Both the position numbers and the translations under genes were made by a program. 64,000 nt of DNA from contig JAITYX010000079.1 in assembly GCA_021018815.1 (NCBI GenBank), positions 1,240,001-1,304,000 on the forward strand, in the 5' to 3' direction. The notes under the pieces were generated by a model. The model was not told the DNA's origin. It searched no databases and was given only the letters and a program-made list of their open reading frames with translations. Shown here piece by piece: positions 13,793-24,756 of this stretch (positions within the stretch are counted from its first letter, which is position 1; the number at the start of each line of letters is the position of its first letter). Source of the DNA: Talinum fruticosum (Eukaryota; Streptophyta; Magnoliopsida; Caryophyllales; Talinaceae).

Positions 13793-13898
13793 ATGGCCCC
13801 AACTACGCAAAAAGCGACGCCTTCTTCTTCTCCTCCTTGCTGCGATAGTAAGCTCCCCACCGAAAAATGCGGGGATTTGTCGCCGCTGGTCATCCTCC
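13731..13898 (+). promoter_or_regulatory. Upstream ORF overlapping the amine oxidase start
   Basis: An ATG at 13731 opens a frame of about 55 codons that overlaps the main start at 13793 in another frame and ends inside exon 1 at about 13898. If the transcript begins upstream of 13731, this overlapping uORF would reduce initiation at the main start. The transcript start is not known from sequence, so this is a candidate only. Confidence 0.35.
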
Positions 13899-16800
13899 GG
13901 TTGACGACTACCAGTTCCGGTCAGTCGACGGAGGCAGATGATCAGATCGGCGGACAGAAAGCGTTGAAGTTGGTACGCTCTGTTGAGTCGCTTCCTGAAA
14001 GCCCTACGGCTAATGCTGCTGTTTCTAGTAAACCCAAAGGTACTCTCTCTTTCTCTTTCTCTTTCTCTCTCTTCATGTGCGTGTGTGTAATGTATCTCTT
14101 TCAGAGCTCTAGTGGTGATTTTGATACGCTCTGTATTTGTTGCTCAAATGAAGTAATTATATCCTTGCATTTTTCTTTTGATCTAGTTATTTGTTAATGG
14201 TTCTGCACTTTGCTTGTCACTATAGTAAGGCCTTGTTCCATTTAGCTTTAGTTTACAGCCATACAGTTACTTACAGCTCTTTACATCTTTATAACTAAGT
14301 CCACAACTATCTTACAACTATATACAGTTTTTCTTACAGCTCCTCATAGCCTTACAACTCCTCGCAGCTAAATGGAACAGGGCTTAAGTACACATCTTAA
14401 AATGCATTGGGTTAGGAGTATTAGGGAATGGGAAATGAAAGCCAATGGCCACTACCTCGTCACTAGGATTGCAACGTAATAACAGTGGTTGCATTTTTTT
14501 GGGGGGTGGCGGCGTGTTTAGGCAAATGGTGATATAGAGTTTTGTAGAACTTTGTTCAATTGCAATTATATTATAGAAAATCTAGGAATGATGCCGTACT
14601 GTAAAGTCTAGACTTAGGTAATTCGCTTGAGGGAGTGACATACTGAATGATGCTGAATGATCTCTAATCAATAGGTGTAACCCTTAGGATTTAGAAGGGA
14701 ATTGCTGTTCAGATATGATCCAGTGTGATTTAGATATCTTTATGATTCAGTGGCATTGCTAGCTTAAAAAGCAGGACATCTTGGGTTTTGGAACGGGTGG
14801 AGCTTGCTCGAAGTTGTTGACCTTTAAAGAAATATAATTTTATCAATGAAACCTTAAAAATGTCGACATTCAAGTATGATGGCTACTAATATGAAGATTT
14901 ACTGATATCAAAAGCAAGCGCATGGTAATGAAAAGAAAATCGAGTTACTACCAAGTCTACTAGTAATTTGTTCCATGCATACAATGTATATTTAGGTAAT
15001 AATGCAGGGTGGCATCATTAATCATATGTAAATGGCTTGTGTCAAATGGATGGATAGGTCACATATGTGATATGTCCCAATCCGTTTGCTTCTGGTATGA
15101 ACATATTTACCTATTTCTGGTCACATATAGATGTGGGAATAGTATTAGTAAGGGTGAATTGTTCTGATCCATCTTTCTCTTGTTGTTTCATCATACTTTT
15201 TACAGGTATCCCAATGCCTCTGAGGGCTCAAACTAGCCACCCATTAGATCCACTTTCTGCTACTGAGATCAAAGTGGCAGTTGCTACTGTCAGGGCAGCT
15301 GGAGCAACTCCAGAGGTTTGATGATTTTTATACAGTGATTCATTTAGATTCTGTTATTGGTTGGATATTAATTAGTGCTGGTGATCCTTGCCCAAATATT
15401 GGATTTGTTTTCTTTCGTTGTCTTTCCATTTTTTTTTCCCCAATAACTTCAGTTCTTTTCATCTTTCACCAGGAGAGAGATAGCATGCGGTTTGTTGAGG
15501 TGGTTTTGGTGGAGCCAGAAAAGCATGTTGTTGCTATGGCAGATGCATGTTTCTTTCCTCCTTTCCAGCCGTCTTTGATGCCTAGGATAAAAGGCAGAGC
15601 TGTCATACCAACTAAACTTCCACCACGACAGGCAAGACTTGTCGTCTACAATAAAAGGTCAAATCAAACTAGTGTGTGGATTGTTCAACTTACAGAAGTT
15701 CATGCAGCAACTCGTGGTGGTCATCACAGGGGCAAAGTCATTTCATCAAAAGTTATTCCTGATGTGCAACCTCCCATGGTATGCGGTGTATTTTACCACT
15801 ATTTAAAAGATTCAACATTGTTTAATGAATCACTTGGATTATGTTTTTATCCGGTGATGTTGTCTTCCCTCATTATTTTATAGTTAGTCCACTCTGGTCT
15901 CCTTTGTATTGAGCTTGATCACTTTGCCTTTATCTTGTAAAAGGTCCAGTAGAGTTCTAACTTTCTGGGAGACTGGGGGTGAGTGGGGTGTGTGATTTTA
16001 TCTATCTTCCAATTCCCTTTAATGGATCTTGAAAGGGGTACATACTTATTAGAATTTTATTCGACACTATTTGTTTTGTGACTATCAGATAGTCCAACCA
16101 GCTTGATTGCAGTGTTTTCAAGCTTTCAGCAAATCATTACTGATGGTGACTTCATTTGAGTTATATGAATGGTGACAGCCTGTGATTGTGATTCTGTTCT
16201 GACTCCGACGTAGGCTTAATTGTATTTGCTAAGTGTGCTTCCAATTATGATAATTGGTGATGTCAAAACATGGTTATTGTTTGTCTGATGCTGAGAAAGT
16301 CTAAATCGCAGCAGGAAAAATTTTGAAACAAACAAGTATTTGGATTAACCTGCTAACTTATAATAAAGGTTGCCTGCATTTTTTATACCATTGGGATCCT
16401 TTGGAATGAGCCAAGGAAAAGACACAAACCATGGCAACGTTTCCTGGATCAAATTCCTTAACTGGACTTGTTGGTATGGATAACCATGTATCAGATTCAT
16501 AGTATATGCATTTTCTGCTTTACGTTTTCAGGATCTCCCAAAATTGTCTGGCTTTAATGTCAGAATATTTTTTCTACCCTCTCTTTATCATCCCATCAGC
16601 CTATGTGTCTTATCCTCGGAATCATTGCTTAAAAAATTCATTCCATCTTGGATAGGAGACTTGTGTTTGGATAATGGGAAAACTATTATTAATATGTGTG
16701 CTTAATCTGAATTTGTATCAGTAGTTGTTACTTGTTAGCTGTGGCGTGTTTCCTTTTCTTAGTTTCTACTTCCATTTATATCAACCCCTACCTCATTGTG

Positions 16801-19800
16801 CAATTACAGGATGCTGTTGAATATGCTGAATGCGAAGCACTTGTAAAGGATTACCCCCATTCCGTGAGGCCATGAAAAAGAGGGGTATTGAGGATATGGA
16901 TCTTGTTATGGTAGATGCATGGTGAGTTATAAGTATATCAGCACTATATTCTTCAAATTTTTTCTCTTTGCACATCATTCATCTTCTTCCTTTGCTTTGC
17001 AGGTGTGTTGGTTATTATAGTGAGGCTGATGCCCCAAATCGGAGGCTCGCTAAGCCACTAATTTTCTGCAGAACTGAGAGTGACTGTCCCATGGAGAATG
17101 GGTATGCTCGTCCAGTTGAAGGAATCTATGTCCTTGTTGATATGCAAAATATTGTAGTGGTTGAATTTGAAGACAGGAAGCTTGTTCCTTTACCACCTGC
17201 TGATCCATTGAGAAATTACACTGCTGGTGAAACAAGAGGAGGTGTTGATCGAAGTGATGTCAAACCGCTGCATATTCTTCAGCCTGAAGGACCAAGTTTT
17301 CGTGTGAATGGCTATTTTATTGAGTGGCAGAAGGTTTTTATTTAATTTGAGTAGAAGTCTTACTTTGCAGTCTGTTGTTTCATCTGTTGTATTAGTTACT
17401 GATTGTCTTACCTAATTCTGCCTCTGCATATTGGCTGGATTCTGGTTGGCAGTGGAGTTTTCGTATTGGTTTCACTCCACGAGAAGGCTTAGTCATACAT
17501 TCTGTTGCATATGTTGACGGAAATAGAGGCCGTCGATCTGTCGCGCACAGGTTAAGTTTTGTTGAGATGGTGGTTCCTTATGGTGATCCTAATGAACCAC
17601 ATTACAGGAAGAATGCATTTGATGCTGGTGAAGATGGTCTGGGAAAGAATGCTCATTCTCTTAAGAAGGTTTGTTTTCAGACATTTTTGTCTGCTTTTTT
17701 AAGTCAGTTTATTTGGTAAGCTACTTGTTCCGTAACCACTGTGCATATATTATGTAGTGATTAATTTAAATTCTCTCTTGTACATCAGGGCTGTGATTGT
17801 TTGGGTTACATAAAATATTTTGACGCACATTTTACAAATTTCACTGGTGACGTCGAAACAATTGAGAATTGTGTCTGTTTGCATGAGGAAGACCATGGAA
17901 TATTATGGAAGCATCAAGATTGGCGAACAGGTTTAGCTGAAGTCAGAAGGTCTAGAAGGTTAACTGTATCCTTCATATGTACAGTGGCGAATTACGAGTA
18001 TGGATTCTATTGGCACTTCTACCAGGCAAGTCATCGGCAGTCTCTGAGTCTCTGCCTTTACTGAGTCTTTAAGTTGGGATGTGAAATGTTAGTTAACAGT
18101 TGGGTATTTTTCTGCAATGAGTGTAAGACACTTTAATAGAGAACCTACTATCAATTGAAATAAAGACTCAGCCTTGGTCTATCCCCATCATTTTCTCTTA
18201 TATCTATGAATTTATTCTCTTCTAGGATGGAAGAATTGAGGCTGAGGTTAAACTTACTGGAATTCTTAGCTTAGGAGCGCTCCTGCCTGGTGAAGTCCGA
18301 AAGTATGGCACAACGATCGCACCTGGGTTGTATGCACCGGTACATCAACATTTTTTGTTGCCCGTATGGATATGGCAGTTGATTGCAAGCCAGGCGAAGC
18401 TCTAAATCAGGTAAAATTTTCAGACTATAAGCATCACTTTCGTTTGTTTGTTCCTAATGAATGCACTCCATCTCTCTGCATGAATCTCTCGTTTATCATA
18501 TGGCACACGCGTTTCCTGAGCTTCCATTCTATATCTCACTTTTATTTGCATTGTAATTTTTTTCTCTAAAGGACAAATATTAATGATTATAAAGATATAG
18601 AATAAATGGACAATTTAGAGATCTGTAGCAAATATGAACTAAAACTAGCACCAAGGGTGTCAGTCAAGGAAAATCTAGGAAAAATTCCCAAAGCAAGACT
18701 GTAATGGTGGTCAAAGGACAAGGTGTCCCTCAAAGGAAAACAATCAAAAGCTCTATTCCCAAAAGGTGCTCATTTCTGTCAAGCCAGGTTGCCACTTAAT
18801 CGTAGCAAATATTTTAGGAAACTTGAACAACAATCATATGATTACGATCAGGTAAAACAGGGCCACAGCCCAAAGCCTCTGCATATTTAGAAGAAATATT
18901 TCTTGTCTCTATAGCCTAAATTTCATTCTAGACCTCTCTCTCTCTCTCTTTTTTTTTTTTGGGGGGGATGGGGAGCAGGGTGTCTTGTGAATGGCATTAC
19001 TATGATGCATATAATGCAAAGAGTTCAAGCAATGCTAATTCATATAATTGTCTCTCCATTTTGGTCAATAAATTCCAGCCTGATACTTTGAGCACTGCAA
19101 GTTAGGACTGTAATAATAGAAAATCTCAAAAATACTGGTCTGACCCCCGCAGATGTACTTATGTCCAACTTTCTATCCATTTCTGAGTAACATAGCTTTC
19201 AAGTGAACACCTTGTTAATTCTAGTTCCACCACAGGAGAGACAGGGTCCAAGGATTATTGCTGTGTTGGCAGTTGGGCAACCAATAATGATGAGTCAATG
19301 ACTCAAGATTATACTTGTCACTGTCAGCGATCCTTCTAATTATCTTAGTTACATATTGCTTCATTGATAGGTGGATTTTGTATGTGCGGAACCTTCTAAC
19401 TTTTCATTATTATCTTAGTTACATCTTCCGACTATTCTTTGTTTATTCCTTGTTGCAGGTTGTTGAGTTGAATGTGAAGGTAGAGGAACCTGGGAAGGAC
19501 AATGTTCACAATAATGCATTTTATGCAGAGGAGACGCTGCTCAGATCTGAATTGCAAGCAACGCGTGATTGCAATCCGCTTTCTGCCCGCCACTGGATTG
19601 TAAGACAGCTTCGTCAAGTTCTTGAAGCATCTTTATTACTGCCAAACTCCAGATATTTTCTACGCTCCTCCTTCATGACTGCTGCAGAAACCATATTGCT
19701 TGATTTGGTCTTTGTGTTTGTGTCCAGGGGTCATTCCTTCCTGCTCCCTTTTGGTGATCACTGATCATGGGGGAGCATGTAGAATGTGTGTTGGATATAC

Positions 19801-22452
19801 TATATGTGATGTTTAGAGGTCTTTAAACCTTGCTTTGGTTTGTGGTATAGTTGGCAGTACTCTAGGATCCCTGGGCATCTTATTTTACATTCCATTGGCT
19901 GAACTGCATATTGGTTCTCCATCATTCCATGGCTTTGTATAATATTTGTTACTCTTGACTTACCGTGAAGTTTAAACCTGTGTAGGGCAAATGATACCTT
20001 TATCTATACATATTTGATACTTAAAAGGGGAAAACCTTAGTCATGTTTGTATCTTTTGATGGAGGGCAAGGAATCTTCTATATGTGGATTGTGGTGTGCT
20101 AATTAATTGTGATTGACCTGCACTAGCAGATGCTCTATTCTTGATTGGTATCTGCAGCTCAGTTGAATGTTAGCATTACAATAATATAGATGGTGATTCT
20201 GCTGATGATCAGTTTCCCATTGGGTGAGAGTAGTCCATAGTCTCTGTTGAGTTCCCATAAGTTGAAATGTTGAATGTCTGCAGTTTTTACCTTGTGAACT
20301 GCGATGTGATTCCTTCCATCTGTTTCCGTTAACCCATAACTTCTTTCTTTGTGTGTCCGCGCGCGCACGTGTGTGTGTTTTTTTTGGGGGGGTGTTCCTT
20401 TGTCAGGAAACTTAAATTCTGCAATTTATATCGAAATATTCTATTCTTGTAACTTTATATCATCTCTATAGTTTTCGTGATTTGTTGATTGGTGATCTAT
20501 TTTTGAGCTTACACATTGTCACTTCATTTGATGCATCTGAATTCATGATCCAGGTTCAAAATACCAGAACTGTTAACCGTACTGGGCACCCGACTGGTTA
20601 CAAGTTGGTTCCTGGTTCAACCTGTTTGCCATTAGCCGGTCCTGATGCAAAATTTCTAAGAAGAGCTGCCTTCTTGAAACATAACCTCTGGGTTACACCT
20701 TATGCTCGTGATGAGATGTATCCTGGTGGCGAATTTCCAAATCAAAATCCACGTGTTGGGGAGGGTTTGGCTACTTGGGTTAAACAAAATCGATCCTTGG
20801 ATGAAGCTGATATAGTTCTATGGTAAGTTCCTGGTCTTGTCTGGAGTTTTTCTTTTCAGAGGCTGTAAGTTACTGCTTGTGTCATTTTTATGAACCTACT
20901 TGGAGCTGTTCATGTTTCCAAACTACATTGTTGGGGGTCTCTTGAAGAGTACTTCTCTGTTAGCATTCTTAATCAATAGAACCTACGTCAGTGAAAAGCG
21001 CAAAAAGTCAAAGAAAAGATGTATTACTGTGCAGTGAGTATTTTAATGAAGTTCATGCTGTTCTGCCTTACAAAATATTATTAGGTCCACTGTTGGTTCC
21101 TCTTTTAACCTATAGACATCTAATGATTGGCCATGAGCAGCCACCATTTTGTTATTGTTTATTGATCTTGTTTTAATTTGCTGCAGGTATGTGTTTGGGG
21201 TGACCCATATACCTCGGCTTGAGGACTGGCCTGTTATGCCAGTGGAGCGCGTGGGGTTCATGCTCATGGTAATCTACTCTCTCCTTGAACATGCTTTGCT
21301 AGAAAAATACTACATTCATGACCCTTTTCTTGACCGCTTTATTTAACATCTCCATTATCCTTGGATAAGTAGTTGGCTTGGTATAACTTGAATTTTGATT
21401 TCCAGTTTAAACTAATTAGAGTGGTAGGAGACTCAAAAATTTCTTCTCACTCTGTCATAATCCAATTTAAATATAGCTGGTGGATATTTTCTAGTGGTGT
21501 ATGGTGATTAGTGAGGGTTGGGTGTTATATCCGTTATCCAGTAGTAGAATTGACCGGTTTTCAATTATATGGATCAGATGAGACTCGAGACCTCAAATAG
21601 GGCCACCTGACCCAAATTGACTTGAAAATTGTGACCTATACTAGTGTTTTTAAGATTTGAGCCTAATTTGGATCAAGTGACCCAACCCAAACTAGACCAT
21701 ACTTTCTATTTGTTATAACTTGATTTGAACTGACCTGGCCGGACCCAAATTTAATCTAAACGGATCATTTGTTAGGTCAATAGAGAATTAAAGTCAGTTG
21801 TGATCATTGCAGGAGTACCTTTTTATTTCGTACCTATAATTGTGCGAAAACTCGAGTTTGGTTAAAATTTAGACCGCATAATTGGATAGTGCAATAAATT
21901 TAGACAAATTGGTTTGTCTGATATTGGATTTATTTGGGTTTGGAAGAATTGGATAAATCTGAATTTTAGTTAAATAGGGTTTGGACAATATAAATAGAAG
22001 TTTTTTTGTGTCTGGCATAAAAATTTAGATATACTCTTTCTTTTTTTGTTTGTCGGACAAAGTCTGATCGGGTCATCGGATTGGACAAAATTTTGCCGAG
22101 ACTAGGTAACAGAAATGGACCAATGGGGTAGACCTAGGGGGTCGAATACTTGGCAATTACCGAATTTAGAATGTGGGGATGAACTCAAGAAACGTGGTCT
22201 TTTTTCCTTCATTAGATGTGAAAATGACATGAGGTACTGTAGACTGTCATTGAGGATGTCCTTGAGTAGAAACTTACCTTTTTCTCCGTGTCTCTTGGTT
22301 TGCCTATTTGGTGTATGCAGCCCCATGGGTTCTTCAACTGTTCACCGGCAGTTGATGTCCCACCTAACGCAGCTTGTGACTCTGATGTCAAAGACAGCAA
22401 CGGCGTAGTCGCCAAGCCTGTTGATCACAGCGGATTGATTCCTAAACTCTGA
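13793..22452 (+). CDS. Peroxisomal copper-containing primary amine oxidase, 12 exons
   Basis: This enzyme oxidatively deaminates primary amines and polyamines to aldehyde, ammonia and H2O2. Exons: 13793-14039, 15206-15315, 15473-15778, 16810-16921, 17003-17333, 17453-17668, 17789-18025, 18226-18410, 19459-19599, 20554-20822, 21187-21268, 22321-22452; 789 residues once two bases are restored, close to the Arabidopsis At2g42490 protein as I remember it. Visible hallmarks: the catalytic Asp in KYFDAHF (about residue 453), the topaquinone precursor Tyr in TVANYEYG (about 510, codon 17993-17995), Cu ligands in APVHQHF and [10 protein letters not shown]. The C-terminus is IPKL, a minor PTS1-type signal. 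Exon 7 ends at a GC donor. Frame breaks occur in exon 4 (C run 16854-16858) and exon 8 (T run 18351-18356), the latter within the Cu-binding HQHFF segment. Exon phases match only if one base is added at each, so I regard them as sequence errors. Confidence 0.93.
14228..14384. mobile_element. MITE in amine oxidase intron 1
   Basis: Near-perfect terminal inverted repeats of about 20 bp, AGGCCTTGTTCCATTTAGCT at the left and its near-complement (AGCTAAATGGAACAGGGCT) at the right, enclose a region rich in TTACAG/TTACAAC words. TA dinucleotides flank both ends (14226-14227 and 14385-14386), fitting a TA target duplication of the Tc1/mariner (Stowaway) type. The element has no coding capacity. Confidence 0.75.
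20351..20378. repeat. Alternating purine-pyrimidine tract (GT/CG/CA) in amine oxidase intron 9
   Basis: The tract runs GTGTGTCCGCGCGCGCACGT followed by GTGTGTG, almost strictly alternating, and is followed by T8 and G7 runs. Such sequence can adopt Z-DNA and is prone to length change. Confidence 0.6.
21500..22110. repeat. Degenerate dispersed-repeat-like sequence in amine oxidase intron 11
   Basis: This part of the last, roughly 1-kb intron contains repeated words such as TGACCCAAATTGAC, GTGACCCAACCC and TGACCTGGCCGGACCC. This style is typical of decayed dispersed repeats in plant introns. No open frame or terminal repeat is visible, so the class cannot be assigned. Confidence 0.3.
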
Positions 22453-24756
22453 GAAGCTCAAGATATCCATCTTTATCACTCGCCAATGTACGAAACTATC
22501 TAATCTTTCCGCAAATCTTTATCATTTGAGCCCCCAAAACTCTTTCCCTTTTCCTCCCTGCTGCTGCGGAGGAGGATCCTCCTAAGTTGGAGGGGCAATC
22601 GTGCAGTCCAGTCGTCTAATGGTTGAGATTTTAGATTGTTAAAGAATTTCCTGATTTTATTAGCCGTTGGATGAGTGGACTGCAAGAATTTACACTCATG
22701 ATTTGTGTTTGGATGGGTGAGCATTTGGTGCATATATTTAATCAATTTCCTTGTGTGGAAAATTGAGCAGATACCCATCAGATGCCACCCAACCAAATAT
22801 ATGATCCTATGTAAAACATATTAATTCCCAATTGTGCTCCAAGTTCTTATACAAGGACATAGTCTGATTTATTTCCTAACCAAATACCTTAGTTGTCAGC
22901 TATAAGTAGAGAAATTTCCGTTGTATAACGGTGTTATTGATAGTTGGGACCAACTTAGCTAAAGTCTAAATTTCTAAATAGTTTATGAGCCCAGTGCGTC
23001 ACGCTTCAATTGCCTTGCGTTAACGCAGTCTTCTTTTTTTTTTTTTTTTGGTAATGGAAGATCGACACAATTTATTTACAAGGGTAAGGCTCCTTCGTCT
23101 TTACCTTTGAATCTTTGCATACACTGTTCAAGTGAAGCTCACAAGCCGCAACAAGGAGTAGTTGTTGAGCTTGAGCCTTGAGGTAGTTTTCATAATCAAG
23201 GAAGCCTCGGAGTTTTAAATGTTGTTAGCTCCCCCCCAAAAAAAAGAAATTATTGAATTTGATACCCAACATATAAATACAAGTCAGTTTAATTAATTCA
23301 ACATTGGTTCTTAAAAAGATTTAAGTTCGAGTCTTGTGAGTAAAATTTTTTACAGTTTATAGGTTGATAATGACTCGATTAATAAAAGATAAAAGACTTA
23401 AAAATTAGTAATACTCAAGATCTCAATTGTGATGACTGAGGACATATTTAGTAAAATTAACTGTTTTAGTAGTGGTTAAGCTGTTTTATTAGTTGTCTAC
23501 CTATTTTATTTGTGATTAGTTGTCATTGATTAGTAGTTAGTAGTTTAAGATAATTGTGCTTGATAATAGTAATTGTTTAAGTAACATATTTATATAAAAT
23601 AATTTTAAAAATACGATGGATAAAAGCTTTTAGAAAATAAAAATGAGAATTTGGGAAATATATGTGCAAATATTAAGTTATGGTTTTGAAAACATTACAT
23701 AAACTTCTAATCATTATATCAAATACTATTTTACCAAACACTTATATTTTTTTATTAAGGAGTGTTTTAGCTCCTCTAAAACACTAACTACTACTTCAAA
23801 AGCTAATACCAAACATACCAAGTGAAGACAGAATACATTTTGAGCTGAGGAGGGAAAAAACAAATAGCTCCAATAATGCAAGAAACTTAGATAAAGAAAA
23901 GGCCTTCTATATATTGGGCCAAGACTAGGTCCGTAGGTGTAGGACCAAAATGGTGGAATGTATGGACATTATGAATGAGTAGTTTGTTGATTTCAATACT
24001 CAAACAAACAACACTATCTTTCCATTTTTGGTTTGCTCTCTTGATTATCAAGCATTAATAGACTAGAAAATCACTAGAGATTAATCATCATAGAATCTAC
24101 CTTATCATGCTCAATGGACCATTTAAAGCATGTTATTGTATACTCTACTGTTTGAACTATTTTTCTTTTATTTTTCAAATCACCTTTCATCATTAAGATT
24201 TTATTTTTAATTATGTCTACGTTAATTTTTACTAAGTCAGAATCATCATTAATTAATTAGATAAATTAATCCACACTTTATATTTATAAGTTCCTCTGTT
24301 TATAGATTATAATAAGTACAAGAGAAGGTGAAGCTGATGAATACTCTCATAATTTTCTATTCATCTAACTATTTATTGACATTATAATAAGAAGCAGATA
24401 CTTTCAAATGGATATAAGACATTTTGGAAGTCCTAATAATATTCAAAAGGCAATAAAGATGACAAAGGAGAGGGGGCCACCAGAAGAGAAACTCTATCTC
24501 AGATATACGACTGTTTCAGTGAACAGGAGCACACAGCTTAACGTTGAAGCTCTTCTACTGTGTAAGTTGTGTATTGCATGGACGGAAAACATATACACTT
24601 GGTAGCTTTACATGCCCCCTCAGCTCCTAATTACATTATCTCCTTTCCATCCCCCACCAAACCAAACCTCCTTTTCTCTTTAAATTCCTCATTCTCCTCT
24701 TCTCCCCTCAATCTCTCTCTCTCCCCTCTTCTTCTTCTTCACTCTCCAACTCAGTC
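22453..24756. other. Spacer between amine oxidase and ARO gene
   Basis: It begins with the amine oxidase 3' untranslated region, followed by AT-rich sequence with a hAT-like MITE, and ends in a pyrimidine-rich leader (24640-24756, many CTCTCT and CTTCTT words) before the ARO start codon. No other gene is supported. Confidence 0.5.
23441..23819. mobile_element. Candidate hAT-like MITE
   Basis: The left end (GACATATTTAGTAAAATTAAC) and the reverse complement of the right end (GGTATGTTTGGTATTAGC) share an imperfect inverted repeat, and the interior is AT-rich with TTAG/TAGT words. The ends resemble the 'TGTTTGGTAAA-TTAGC' ends of a very common plant non-autonomous family. Similarity to the element at 30087 supports this. 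Target duplications are not clear. Confidence 0.5.

Noticed and set aside
13793..22452. Amine oxidase as a pseudogene
   Set aside because: Both frame breaks are single bases in homopolymers, all splice sites and catalytic residues are intact, and other genes in the window show the same type of break.
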